This document shows, in pieces, positions 46,529 through 58,950 of a DNA stretch of 64,000 nucleotides (its first letter is position 1; each line of letters starts with the position of its first letter). The DNA lies in NCBI GenBank assembly GCA_030770535.1, contig JASVEC010000029.1, positions 248,001 through 312,000 on the forward strand. The letters run 5' to 3'. This DNA is from Batkoa obscura (taxonomy: Eukaryota > Entomophthoromycota > Entomophthoromycetes > Entomophthorales > Batkoaceae). Below the pieces are notes generated by a model, which worked only from the letters and a program-made list of their open reading frames with translations, was not told the DNA's origin and ran no database searches. Made by a program: the position numbers and the translations under genes.

Positions 46529-48044
46529 ATGAATTTATTATTATCTTATTTTCAATTTCAACAAGGTATACCATTAAAATTAATTGATTTATTTCAACAT
46601 TGGTCAAATGTAAATTCATTTTATTACTTTATTATTATTATTTATCTATTTAGTTTGATGATAAAGAGAAGTTGCAGATAGAGATTTATAACGAAGTAAA
46701 AAATCAATGCTATAAAATTTAAAATTAACATGTTTTTAAGATCTTAATTAAAAGTAAATTAAAAGTCCATGATAAAGAGATAGTTATACCAAGCAAAAGT
46801 TATCACTTTTCATTTATTAAACATTTAATACGATTATTGGAAAAAGAAAATGAGGTAAAAATAATTTAAAAAAAGATACTCTCAATTACATTATTAATCT
46901 TAAAATATTTTTAAAAGCAAGTGAATGAATTAATTTATGATTATTCCAGTTTTTTATTAAATGGTAACAATTAATTACTTAGCAATTCTATTATAAATTT
47001 ATTATTATAGAAAATGAAGATTATTTTTATAAAAGATATTCAATCAGTAATTCCACTTCAATATTATTAAAAGAAGATAAATTTTTAATATCTAATGGTA
47101 CTACTGGTTTAAGAACTTGGTAATTGAATTATTTTATTAAATAATATTCAATGTTAAATGGAATTTATTAAAAGGCAAGCTAGGTAGATAATAATATTAT
47201 TATTATTATATTACTATTTTATAGAGCTATTATTTAGTTTAAGAATGATTGAATATCTTCAAGAGAATCTAGGTAATAATAAATAAACAAATAATGGCTT
47301 ATATATTTAATATAATATTTTAGATATTATAAAAAATAAAAGTATATTAGAAATTGGATCAGGAATTGGGTTATTAGGTATTTATTATAATCATGTTATA
47401 TTATATTATATTATATTATTTATAATATTAATTATTCGTTCATTCATTAGGCATAACATTATCAAAATTTCATATTAAAAATATAACATTAAGTGATGTT
47501 CATGATTCTGTATTAAGTTTATTAAAGGGAAATATAGAATTAAATCAACTTAATTTAGATATAAAACAATTAGATTGGGATAATTATGAAGAAAAAGATT
47601 TATTAAATTATGATGTGATGATTGGTACGGACGTAGTAATGATTTTATTAATTATATTTATAATATGATAGAATTATATGTATTAATAATATTGTTATTA
47701 ATGAATAGGTATATGATCCTAGTTTAGCTATAATTTTAGCTAATTTTATTGGCCAATTTTTAAAATTAAATTTTAAATCTCAAGTTTGGTTGGCTTGTAC
47801 ATTAAGAAATGAAGAAACATTTCAAATATTCCAAAACAATTTAGGTAAACAACATAATATATTGTATCATTTAATCTACATTGTGATTAATTAAACTAAC
47901 TAATAATAATATATAGATCAACAAAACGAATTAAATTATATCATTGAAGATTTACCCTTAAAGTTTAATTCTAATTTTTATTATGAAGATTGTTATTCTT
48001 TAATAAAATTAATTAAAATTCAATCTAAAATGAATTTTAATTAA
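46529..48044 (+). CDS. EFM3: FAM86/Efm3-type protein-lysine methyltransferase, ten exons, one unresolved junction
   Basis: SAM-dependent methyltransferase of about 307 residues. Exons: 46529-46609, 46654-46695, 46741-46854, 46918-46963, 47011-47119, 47225-47272, 47334-47377, 47451-47635, 47709-47844 and 47927-48044. The pre-domain motif SNGTTGLRTW, motif I EIGSGIGLLG, the LSDVH acidic loop, LDW, and TDVVYDPS with the post-motif TLRNEETFQIF match FAM86/EEF2KMT, whose yeast member methylates elongation factor 2. All junctions keep frame except exon 5 to exon 6, which is off by one base with any canonical site I can find. That could be an atypical splice, an assembly error or early decay. It is convergent with the mitochondrial SAM carrier gene, 12 bp away. 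Confidence 0.75.
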
Positions 48045-48056
48045 ATAATAAAATTA

Positions 48057-49461
48057 TTAAAATAACTTCAAACAAGCTTCATAAGAACCTAAAAAGATAG
48101 AACCACCTAAAGATAGCCATAATACTCTTGGTACAATACCTTTAAATAATCCAGAAATCCCTTCTTCTTTCCTTACCCTTAATAAAGTTTTGAATATTCC
48201 AGAATGATATTGTTGAGAGGTATTAATTCTATTCTATTAATTTATAATAATAATAATAATAATTAAATAGAATTAGAATAAATAAATAAATAATATTAAT
48301 ATATATCTATGTTAAATTAATAATTCAATTATTACTTACTTTAGAACTTAACATAATTCGTGTTTTTGCTAAATCAATTGGGGTAGTAACAGCTGCTGCA
48401 AATCCACCCGAAATAGAACCTGCAATAGCTGAACACCAAACAGGTATATCTTCTGTTTTATTTCCTAATTGATAATTTAATTGAACCTAATTATAACAAT
48501 GTAAATTAATATTCAATTATAATAATTATAATGAATTAAATAAACTAATTTTATACTCTAATATATTATTATTATAATTTTACCTTTAAAAGTTCATAAA
48601 TTGGAAATTGAATACAAGTGAATGGAATTTCTCTTAAAACAGTAGTTGAGTAACCTTTATAAAATCCCAAAATGGATTCTTCTTTAAGTATTGATTTTAC
48701 TGCATGTAAATAAGTAGTATATTGATTAGTTTGTAATCTTTGTTTAATGACTTCAGTTGGCACACGAACAAGACAAGCAGTCTATAAAAAAGGATTAGTT
48801 ATTAATTGATAGAATTGAACTAAGATGATAACAAAATGGATTATAAATATGGGGATGTATTTTTATGTTTAAGAATTTTACTAACAATTTTTCCACTTAA
48901 ATAGCGCTTAAAAGATAGAAAAAATAATGAAACCAAAAAAAACATCCTCATATATAATAACAATGATAATAAAAAACTTACCACTTCACCAGTTGAAGCT
49001 GCTAACATATGAATTAAAGGTAAACTTTCAATTTGTTGACTTTGTTTAAAATATGTTTTCAAGGTATCATAGCTACAGAAAAACAAAGCAGCTAAAAAAA
49101 TAAAAAAATGAATTTTCTTCCTCTTTCTCTTTCTCTTTACTTTCTTTTTCTATCTTAATAAAAAATTAAACAAAAAAAAGAACTTATCAACTTACCAGAA
49201 GGAGCCGAACCAATAATAGCGGATGATAAACCTTTATAAACATTTTTAAAACCACCACTAGCAGTAAATCCAAGTTGAGATTGTAAACGGGTTTTAATGG
49301 TATCTAATGGAAATAACATGGTATCTACCATTGTCCCTGCTATTCCACCAGACTGTTTATAGAATTATTAAATTGAATTTTTTAACAATGAAAAGTTAAT
49401 TATAAATTACCATTAATGCCTTTATAAAATTTCTATTTTTTTGATCTTGTTGCTGAGTCAT
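48057..49461 (-). CDS. PET8: Mitochondrial S-adenosylmethionine carrier, six exons
   Basis: 279-residue mitochondrial carrier from exons 49411-49461, 49196-49352, 48982-49091, 48584-48781, 48340-48486 and 48057-48233; all junctions keep frame. The three signatures are [22 protein letters not shown] and [47 protein letters not shown] and [13 protein letters not shown] match the PET8/SLC25A26 group, which imports S-adenosylmethionine into the matrix in exchange for S-adenosylhomocysteine. Intron 3 (48782-48981) is about 200 nt and contains a whole MITE-A copy; the other introns are about 58-105 nt. It shares a 227-bp divergent promoter region with the TFIIB-like gene. Confidence 0.88.
48851..48949 (-). 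mobile_element. MITE-A copy inside a PET8-like intron
   Basis: 99-bp reverse copy from GGGGATGTATTTTTATG to AAACATCCTC, flanked by ATAT. It is wholly within intron 3 of the SAM carrier gene, so both splice sites are host sequence. Relative to the gene, which is on the minus strand, the element is in sense orientation. Confidence 0.92.
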
Positions 49462-49688
49462 AAAAGTAATATTGGTTAGTTTAATGATAGGGAAAGAATC
49501 AAAGTATTTATTTTATTTTTTATTTTATTTTTGATAAATTTCAAATTATTAGTTACGAAATTTCTAAACTGAACCAATCAAAATGAAATGAATTAAAATT
49601 GATCAAAATATTAAAGTTTTAAAAATGAAAAACTTAAATTCAATTTTTTAGTTATTTATTTAATTTCAATTTTAAAAAGAATTCAATT

Positions 49689-51346
49689 ATGCCAATAATT
49701 AAGAAATGTGAAGGTTGTGATTTGGAAACAGACCTTGAAGCAGCTGCATTAATCAATGGCGAAGGTCCAATAATATGTCAAAACTGTGGGGTTGTGTTAC
49801 AAGAAGATAGTATACAATTAGTACCAAATTATCAACCTGAAGAGTTTACAAGAACACATTATTCAAGATCAAAATATACACAAAGTAATATTAAAAGTTA
49901 CGAAAAACAAAAATGGGTAAGTTAAATTGATTATTTGTTTTTATTAACTTTTAGTTTTAAATGAATGGAAAATTATTTATTAGAATAAACTTTATGACGA
50001 TACTGTTAAATTTGCAAAATCATTAAATGTAACGGGTGTAGCTGAAGAAGCATTTGAAACATGTAGAAGAGTAGCTGAGTTAGAAAACATTAAACATATG
50101 AGTTCATTGAAACATTATTGTTTAGCTTGTATTTATTTGATAGCTGATAAAGAAAAAAAAGGATTAAAATTTAAAGATATTTTAGTAAGTTGTATTTTAT
50201 TTGATCAATTTATACTTATTAAATAATTGATAGGGTCTGGATGCTATATTAACTATATCTAAATTTGGTAGTGCTTATCGTCATTTAAAAAATATTTATT
50301 ATAATAGAGGTTGGGATTTATCTCATCAACAAAGTAATATTATTATACAACAAAATAATGTTAAAAAACAAAGTAGTATTGAAAAAAAAAGCAATATTCA
50401 AGAACAAAGTAATGCTGAAATACAAAATAATATTGTAGAACAAAATAATATTGAATCAAAAGATAAAGATAAAAAAGAAGAAGAGAATCCATTTATGAAA
50501 CATTTTATATTAAAATTAAAAAGTGCAGTTTATGATAATTTGGATATATTACCAATTAAGAATATGGATGTAGATACAATTGATGAAGTTGAAAAAATGA
50601 GTAAAGAATTAGTTATTGCGTTAGAGAAATTTTTAATATTTGTTGGTATGGATCGCACTCATTATATAGCAGCAATAGTTATCTTATGTTTACAAAATCG
50701 ATTTGATGTATCTTTATTAAGAAAAGAAGTGTTAATTATAGCTAAGTATTTAAATCATGGAATTACTTGTTATAAACGTTATAAAGAAATTAAAGATATT
50801 TTAATTGAATATAGTCAATCTAATTTAGGAAATATATTTGATAAAGTCCATTTTTATCGTATTATACCTTTATTTAATTTTAATCAATTACAGCCAAAAG
50901 CTATTCAACCCAAATCTTTTATTAAAAGTCGAACAAAAGCATTGAAAAATTATCAATTAACTAAAGGAGCAATGAATAAAATTAAAGCATTAAATGAAGC
51001 TATTCAAATGGAAACATCAGTCAAAAGAATCTTAGATAATAATTCCAATACTTTAATAGAAAGAAAACAAGATGTTGATAAAATTCTTAATGTTCATAAA
51101 AAATTAAAACAAATTGATCAATCTACTAAAATTGAAAAAGATGCTATTGCTACTTTAATTCGACAAAAAGCATTGTTATATAAAGGTACATTTGCTAGTT
51201 TAAGTCATTTATCAGATGAAGAAATGATTCGTTGGATTCAAGAAAAAAAATTAGAAAAAGGGGAAATTCCAAAGGCAAGTGAAAGTCAAGAATTAAATGA
51301 TCAAGATATTTCAAAAGAAGAACTGGAAGCTTATTTAAAACTATGA
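49689..51346 (+). CDS. TFIIB-family (BRF-like) transcription factor, three exons
   Basis: 513-residue protein from exons 49689-49916, 49984-50184 and 50234-51346; introns are 67 and 49 nt and keep frame. The N-terminal zinc ribbon has C7, C10, C30 and C33 (KCEGC then ICQNCGVV). A HYSRSKYTQS linker and cyclin-like helices follow (KFAKSLN...FETCRRVAEL and HYCLACIYLIADKEKKGLKFKDIL). An Asn/Gln/Lys-rich insertion lies at about 175-215, and a second cyclin-like unit (HYIAAIVILCLQNRFDVSLLR) follows. The C-terminal half is charged. Architecture points to TFIIB relatives that recruit RNA polymerase III (BRF) or I. The exact orthologue cannot be settled by eye. Confidence 0.7.
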
Positions 51347-51513
51347 TTCTATATTATAACTTATTTTATTCATTGATATAATACATGAAACAGATATATT
51401 AATAATTTAAATATTAATTTTATTTTAATTTAAATTCATTTTTACAGAAATTCTTATTTTATTTATTTAGTTAATAACTTGATTAAAATTCTATACTCTA
51501 TCTTAATATCTCT

Positions 51514-52443
51514 TTATTCTTTTTTAATTCTCTTTAGCTAAATAAATAAAAAATCAATAACAACATATTAAAAATACAAATCAAATTTACTCTTTCTGGA
51601 TTAACAAATCCCATTGATTTATTAGTTTCTTCATTTTTACTACTTCTTTTACTAGGTTCAATCTTATCTTTATAAAGTTTTTCCTAAATTGAATTTCAAG
51701 TTTAATAATCATTTATAATTATTTAAAAACTAAACTTACTCTTTCTTTATTTAATTTTTCATTTTTCATTTTAATTTTATTTTGTCGAGTTTCACTTTTA
51801 CCTCCACCACCTGCTGATAACTCCACATTAATTTGTCGATATTGAAATTTAGTATGATGGAATCGTAATGCTTTCTATAAATTATTAATTAATAGAATTT
51901 AATAAAACACCAAATTGAATATTGATTTCTTACTTCCAATGTTTTACTATCATTAAATTCCAAAAATGCAAACCCTTTACTTTTACCTGTTTGTTTATCT
52001 GTCATTAATCGAATGGATATAATTTCTCCTAAGAGTTCTATTTTAATCTTCATAGTCATTAGAATTTTATAATTATTGTTTACCACAACTTTTAAAATGT
52101 TCTTTGATTTCTTCTTTAGTTGTTTTGAATGATAAATTTCCTAATTAAAAAAACTTTAGTTAAATACCATCCCAGTAAAAGCCATCAGCTTACCAACAAA
52201 GACAATATATCTCAATTTCGAGGGAACTTCTTTCTTGATAAACTTTGGTTTTGCTTCTTGTTCTTTACTCTCTTGTTCTTTACTCTCTTCTTCTTTTTCT
52301 TCACTCTCTTTTACCTCATCATCCTTTTCTCCTTCTTCATTCTTAACTTCTTCCTTATCTTCAGCAACTAAGCCCTTCTTTTTATATTGTTTAAATTTTT
52401 GAGCTTTTAATTCTCGTTTACTTAATTTCACTTTATTTTCCAT
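51514..52443 (-). CDS. NOP6: NOP6-like nucleolar RRM protein, six exons
   Basis: 220-residue protein from exons 52194-52443, 52084-52140, 51934-52037, 51740-51874, 51591-51683 and 51514-51537; frame is kept throughout. Residues 1-75 are Lys/Glu-rich. One RRM follows, with RNP2-like YIVFVGNLSF and RNP1-like KSKGFAFLEF split among exons 1-4. Downstream, INVELSAGGGGKSETRQNKI and a basic helix match fungal Nop6, a nucleolar protein involved in early 40S subunit assembly. The last small exon adds the basic tail LKRIKKE. If that intron is not used, the frame instead runs on to a stop at about 51533 with a hydrophobic tail, which is less plausible. Length agrees with yeast Nop6 (about 225). Confidence 0.82.
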
Positions 52444-53490
52444 TCTTTTCTTTCTTTCTTTAAAAGAGGTTCCAAATTTTAAACTTAAATGGATTTTAGA
52501 TATGGGTTAGTATAAAAACTTGATTCGAATTTGATCCAACTTTGATTTTGGAAAAAATTGCATTTAGCGCTAAAAGCTACAAAAATACTTGCTTTTATGC
52601 TTAAATTCAAAAGAACTTATCAAAATGTTTTTTTGTCCAATTTTATTAATTTTTTTGAAAACTTTACACTATATAGAAAATGGACAAAAAAAGTGAATTG
52701 GAAAATTTTCTTTCAAATTTTAATGGAGCTTTTAAACTTATATATATAGCAAAATTAAAATTGATAAAACTTCTTTCTCTTTCACTACTTTTTTAATTAA
52801 ACTAGTTTTTATAAACCAAAATTCAAGCTTTTTGCAATGTATAGTTTTTCTCACTTTTTTGCTTTTTATCACTTAATATTCTCAAAGATAAAATATATTG
52901 AAGCTACCATCTTTTAGTGTATATAAATAAATAAATAAATTTTTTAGTTTAATAAATTTCATTTTAAAAAACAAACTTAGTTATTAACTTTCATTAAACT
53001 ATTCGTACTATTAAATGCTTCAATGGTAACACTTATTTGATCAAATACTATGGTAGTCCACCAAGCATTCAAAACTTGTTAATTTGATCACTTTTCATTA
53101 AGATAATAAAATAGAAGGTCAAATTATCTTTCATTTTGTTTATTTAATTTTTATACAGAGTAAAACTAAAAAGAATTTCGACTAAAATGTTGAAGCAAAA
53201 AACATTATTGTAAAAGAATAAGGGATGTAATTTAGAAAAGATAAATAGCCAATTAAAATGGACGAAAAAAGTTAAACTCGAAAATATCGAATAAAAAGTA
53301 ATCTACTAAATATTTTATTCCCATAAATTCATAGACTCAATTAATTTTTACACTTATTGAACTTTTGGCCAATTAAAGAGGTATACAAATAAAAATTTAT
53401 GAACTTTTTTATATTTTAAAACAAAGCAAGCTTGTTTTATCCCATATTCGAATCTTTTAAAGATTAATTATTTATAAACTTTATCTCAAA
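52444..53490. other. Intergenic region between NOP6-like and kinesin genes
   Basis: Divergent promoter region of about 1 kb. A short inverted repeat pairs TTTTTTTGTCCA near 52628 with TGGACAAAAAAA near 52681. No gene is supported. Confidence 0.5.
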
Positions 53491-56400
53491 ATGTCCATTC
53501 CACAAACCAATAGTTTTAATAGAAAATTAGAAAATAAAGTTAAGTCCTTAGATTCAAGTATACCTCCACCTGCTCTTAAAAAACGTAAGAATGAACCAGA
53601 AAAAGATACACCAATTGATTGTCCTATTCAAGTTTACATTCGTTGTCGTGGTCCAGAAAGTGTTTTAGTTGGTAAAAAAATAGGCATTGAAGCTTCTGAA
53701 GAAAATAATGAAGTCAGTTATAAAGAAGGAACTTCTGAGCGTTATGTGACTAGACCTTACTCTTTTAATCGAGTGTTTGGTCCTGCAGCCTCACAAAAAG
53801 CAGTTTATGATGAAATAGTTTCACCAATGATTGATGAAGTATTATCAGGATATAGTTGTACACTCTTTGCTTATGGTCAAACTGGTACAGGAAAGACTCA
53901 TACTATGGAAGGAAAATTGGATGAAGTACAATTTATGCCATCAGGTAACTCAGGTATTATACCAAGAACTTTATATGAAATATTTGAGAAACTTGAATCA
54001 GATAAAGAAAACATGTCATTGATAAAAGTTTCTATGATTGAAATTTATAATGAGGAGGTTTATGACCTTCTTGGTGCAAATGAACCAGGTACTGAGTTAT
54101 CTAAACTTATTCTTATTAAAGGACTTGAAAAGGATCTTGTTATCAAAGGATTAGCAGAAACAGTAATTACTAATCCATCTGAAGGTGTTGCTTTATTAGA
54201 AAAAGGAGCAGCCATGCGTCATACTGCTTCAACAAAGCTTAATAAAAGCTCAAGTCGTTCTCATTGTATATATACTCTTAAAATTAAAATCAATTCAAAA
54301 AATGGTGATGAAAAGTATTTCACGACAGGTAAATTACATCTTGTAGATCTTGCTGGATCCGAGGATATTTCAAGGTCAGGTGCTGAAAAAGCTCAAGCAG
54401 CTGAAGCTGGTAAAATCAATCGTTCTTTACTTACTTTAGGTCAAATTATAAAAGATCTTTCTGATAGAAGCTCTTCTAAATTGAACTCTAATTCAACTGG
54501 AGGTTTAACATTTAGAAATTCCAAATTGACACGTATCCTTGAAGATTCGTTAGGTGGTGGCACAAAAACACGTATGATAGCAACTGTTTCTTTACTTGAA
54601 AATGATTTAAAAGAAAGTATCAATACAATTAAATATGCTTCACAAGCAATGTCTATCAAAAATAGACCTAGAGCTAACATTTCCCTTGGTGAAGCTGCTC
54701 TCTATTTGGAATATAAAACAGAATATCAAAAAATGGCAGCCAGTTTAAAGGCACAACGGGATAAAGATGGAGCGTATTTAGCTAATGATGTTTATGAAAA
54801 GTTAACTAATGGATCTAAAGAATTGGAATTTGAAACTAAAAGATTGAACTCAGAAATTAATGAATTACAACAAATAAATTCAGATCTTAGCAATAAATTT
54901 GAAGAGAATAAAAAAGAATTGATTTTGAAGGATAATGAACTTAACGAGAAAACTAATGAACTTGAAACAACTAAAGTTCATTTAGAAACCAGCAATAAGA
55001 AACTTGAGGAAGCTTTATTAAAGATCGAAACTTTAAAGAGACAAAATGATGCTTATCTATCGAGTGAAGTCCAATTAGATAAAGTAGCTAGAGATTTACT
55101 AAATGCTACTACTGCGAAAAGTAAACAATTACAAGACTTATTTAAAGTTGTTAGTGATAAGTATAAGGTTGCTGAAACTAATATGAAATTCGCTAATGAG
55201 TTAGTATCTAATACTTCTTTTAAATTTAAGGAATCAAACTCAAGGTTAGAACAAATATCTAAATCCAATCTTGAACTTAAAAATAGAATTAATAGTGTAT
55301 CAGATGCATTAATGAGTTCACTTATAATAAAGTCATCAGATGTTACTAGTAATATTAAGAGTTCTTTTGAGAAACTCAATGCTTTAACATCAACCAATAA
55401 AGATAGACTTGAAGATAATTTTGGGTTTATCAAATCATCAGTTCAAAGCCTTGCAACTTGTTTCAATGAATTTACTAGCTTAATTGAAAAACAGACTTTA
55501 TTTACCTGTAATACTTTAGATAAATTTTCAATTACAATTGATCAGAATAACAATGATTTTAGTCATCAAATCGAAACTTTAGGGAATGAATTTACTGGTA
55601 AAGTTAATAATATGAAACAAGAATATACTTCATTACTTGAAAAAAAAACTGAGGAGTATGATAGTCAAATGGAGGAATTGAAAAAGGAACGTGAAAGCGA
55701 AGTACAAAAACTAAGAGCTCAATATGAATGGTCTGAGAGATTATTAAAAGATGTTAAAGAATCGGAAGCTTTACAAAGAGCCAAAGTAATTTCTACTATG
55801 GAAAATTCTCTCAAAGAATACTCTTCCTATCACCATAGTAACCTTTCTAATGCTATGGATAAGCATTTAAGTATGTTACACTCAAGAGAGGCATATGAGG
55901 AAAATGTTTACACAAAGTTTACCCAATCATTAGAAAAATCCAATGTTAATTATCAAAAAGAGAACAAGAAACAGAGTTTATTTTTAGAAGATGCTTCCAT
56001 GACCCTTGATAAGTATCGTATAGCCTCTTTAAAATACTCAAACAACATTACCAATTTGACTAATAGTAACAAAAATACCATTAATAAATCTCATAAGGAA
56101 ATGAAACAAGTAATGATTAAGAACGAAAACCAATACAACAATGAAATGAACACTTGTCATTTTCATGTTGGTAATGGAAATAAGGCATTAGAAGAACATT
56201 CAGAAACAATGACTTCAGCTCTAGAAAATCTACAATTTAATCATATTACTTCAATGTCACATCTCAATGACTCAGTAAGTAAGAGTAAAGATAATTTAGT
56301 TGAACTTGTAAAAGCACATGTTGATGAATCTGTACTTCCAGAAATTACAAAACTCAGTGAACTTAATAACACAAATCTCAATCTTACAACTACTTTTGTA

Positions 56401-56901
56401 AATGAGCAATTTACAGTAATTTTAAATTATACTATTTAATAACAATTTATTAAATTAAATTAAATATTTTAGATCGAAACTACTAATCCAGATCAATTTA
56501 ACATCAATACTGAAGAATATCCAAAAGAATGGCCTTTAATTAATCCTGAGGATTATGTAGTAACTGATATCAATGAAATTCCTCAAGTTAAAGAAGAAAA
56601 ATCAGAATCAAGTGTTACTACTGTTCAATCAGGTGGAGAAAAATTGAGTGAAAAAAAGGGTATTATTCGTAAGGATTCAAATTTGAAAAATGGATCAAAG
56701 CTAGTTCAACTAGTTCAATCAGTTCAATCAGTTCAATCAGTTCAATCAGTTCAACCAGTTCGAACTACTGGAGGTACTGGAGGTCCAATTCGTTCAACTA
56801 CATTTAATCGTCAAACGAATGTCAATAGACAACCTCAACGATTGTTAGCACGCTCAAAGACCAATTCAAACAACTCTAAAAAATCTGAGCCAAGAAAGTA
56901 A
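53491..56901 (+). CDS. cut7: Kinesin-5 (BimC/Cut7 family) mitotic motor, two exons
   Basis: 1,117-residue motor from exons 53491-56415 and 56473-56901 (57-nt intron, frame kept). The N-terminal motor domain (about 44-400) starts PIQVYIRCRGP and has P-loop GQTGTGKT at 129-136, switch I NKSSSRSH at 251-258 and switch II DLAGSE at 286-291. EAGKINRSLLTLGQII and FRNSKLTRILEDSLGG are kinesin-5-like. A long stalk with coiled-coil heptads follows. The tail contains YPKEWPLINP, a P-x-x-W-like segment expected of kinesin-5 tails. Kinesin-5 forms bipolar tetramers that slide antiparallel spindle microtubules. The tail also holds a five-fold VQS repeat from a 9-bp microsatellite. Which fungal orthologue name applies is uncertain. 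Confidence 0.9.
56708..56763 (+). repeat. 9-bp coding microsatellite in the kinesin tail
   Basis: About five copies of GTTCAATCA in frame, encoding repeated Val-Gln-Ser, with degenerate copies at both ends. Copy number is likely to vary between isolates. Confidence 0.85.
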
Positions 56902-57600
56902 TTCAATAGAATTGATTTCAATGTTATTTATTACTGGATCTATCTAAATAACAATCAATTTTGACTATCATTAATTTCAATACTTTTATAGTTTTGATTC
57001 AAACATTAGTAATATTATAGCATTATTTTGAATAACAGCAATGACTAAAATCATTTTTGAAAGCTAAATTTATATTCCAAATGTTAACCTTGGATATCTC
57101 AAATAGAAGTTAAACACCGTAAACATTCATTTACTTATGGTGATTAATCATACTACATAATCTTCAATGATAATGAGGAACAAGCAATTGCACTTTTATA
57201 TAATTAATTAGTATTTACTTTATTAACATTGCTTATGATATGAAAAGCTTTATTTTAATTTTAATAATTTGAAAGGTAAATAAAATTTTATCAGATTATT
57301 TTTAATCTTTCAATTATACGCTAAAGTTTTGAGTTTTGAGTTTTGAGTTTTGAGTTTTGAGTTTAATTGTTGATAGTCCTGTTACTAAAGTTAAGTATTC
57401 TAAATTTGAATAAGCTTACGATAATATTGGCATCTTTCGAAGCATTAATTACCATTCTGCAACGTCATTTAAACCCATTTTTGACAAACGCTTTGATTCA
57501 TTGAACCAATAATAATGAATTGTAAATTTATAATCAAAAATCAAAAGCTAAAAGAAAATCAAATTAATTGTTTCGTTCCTTTTATTGATTTTTATTTACA
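56902..57600. other. Intergenic region
   Basis: No gene supported. It holds a short tandem repeat at 57325-57363. Confidence 0.5.
57325..57363. repeat. Short tandem repeat (GTTTTGA)n
   Basis: Five head-to-tail copies of a 7-bp unit GTTTTGA without visible interruption. Confidence 0.88.
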
Positions 57601-58940
57601 ATGGGATTAAAGCTTGATCGATTACCAGATAACTTACTAAAAAACATATTCAAGTTAATACATTCGATGGAATCATTTAATTTGGGCTTGTTAAACAAAT
57701 GCTTATTAAAGGATGCGAAAAATGTTATTAGATTTAATTTAGTTTATTCAGTTTAGACAGCTTTAAAAATGACACAAATCATACAATTGGCAAAAAGAGT
57801 TTATCGAAAATAGTGGATCGTCGATGAAATATATTAACGTAAATAACGATACCATTAAATATTTAAAATATTGCTCAGACGTGAGATCCATAAATTACAT
57901 GGGTTTATACTGTTATGATTACGACGATCGGGATATTGATAACGGTGACGATGATAACAATAGCAACAACAGTCTAATATCAATATCAGTAGAAATAGCA
58001 AATTCGAAATAAGCGTTAAATTACCTAAGCTGAAAAAATAGTAATGCGTTTTTTACAAGACACGCTAACACTTGGGCTATTTGATGGGTATTTGAATCAG
58101 CTTGAAGCACTTGAAATTATTGGTTTGATTTAGCTATTAAAGATAGTATAATTCATCTAAACTCAAGTAAGATATGGTCTCTTACATTTTATGCTAAACA
58201 TTATTTAAATCTTAGTGGATTGGATGCCACTAAAACAGAATTTGGTAACTTAAAGTTGGACTCGTTTATTTTTACTAATAGTGAAGTTGATCCTGACGTA
58301 AATTTTGTTTCTAGCCCAGAGATAAAAACTGAAGGGGATATTGAATTCTAGCTTAATTGTTTAGGTGACCTTAAACAATTAAAAAGTATTAAGTCATTGT
58401 ATCTTGATTATACTATTTTCGAAGGCAAAAGTGTACAATTTATTATAAAATCATTAGAAGATACCAATAGTATTTCTTTAGGGCGTTTTCATATAAAATA
58501 ACTGATCTCTTATGATTTTACAAGATTGTTAGCATTGAAAGAAACTCACTTTGATGAATTTTCAACGGAATCATTAAAAGTAATTTCTTTTATACCAAGT
58601 GTCCAGGTTATTTATATATATATATGATAGTATTATAAAAATAGTTGAATTCTTTTTTTATTAAGGAGGATGCTTACAAAGAAAAGTATGAGAATTAGTC
58701 AAATGCAACTCTGTCAAACAAATTAACATGAATAGTTTTTGTCCTTTGAGTAATTGTTATCTTTATTTCAAACCTTGAAGTGATTAAAGCAGAGCACCTT
58801 GATATACTTGAAGAAAACAAGATATCAAAAGTTACTTACAGGTTTACTAGCCCTTTATTATTAGTTGCGCCTATTAACTCGATTCATACTGTAGATTATT
58901 ATGATGAACTAGAGAAAAATCCTCAATTAATTAGATAAAA
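57601..58940 (+). pseudogene. Decayed F-box/LRR-like gene
   Basis: Begins with ATG and MGLKLDRLPDNLLKNIFKLI, a typical F-box start (LP...LL..IF), but meets a stop after about 50 codons. Further protein-like pieces follow: MKYINVNNDTIKYLKYCSDV at 57824, then DLKQLKSIKSLYLDYTIFEG near 58370 and ALKETHFDEFSTESLKVISF near 58530, which look like leucine-rich repeats. In-frame stops and frame changes separate them, and I could not join them by plausible introns. F-box proteins choose substrates for SCF ubiquitin ligases; this copy is probably dead. Confidence 0.6.
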
Positions 58941-58950
58941 TTAGATCAGG

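Noticed and set aside
46439-46681. 80-codon frame upstream of the methyltransferase
   Set aside because: Its middle is real exon 1 of the methyltransferase (from 46529), but the rest reads into the first intron. It is not a separate gene.
52129-52371. Phe/Leu-rich plus-strand frame
   Set aside because: It is the antisense of the Lys/Glu-rich first exon of the NOP6-like gene.
57824-58012. 62-codon plus-strand frame rich in Asp/Asn
   Set aside because: Interpreted as a fragment of the decayed F-box/LRR-like gene, not an independent gene.
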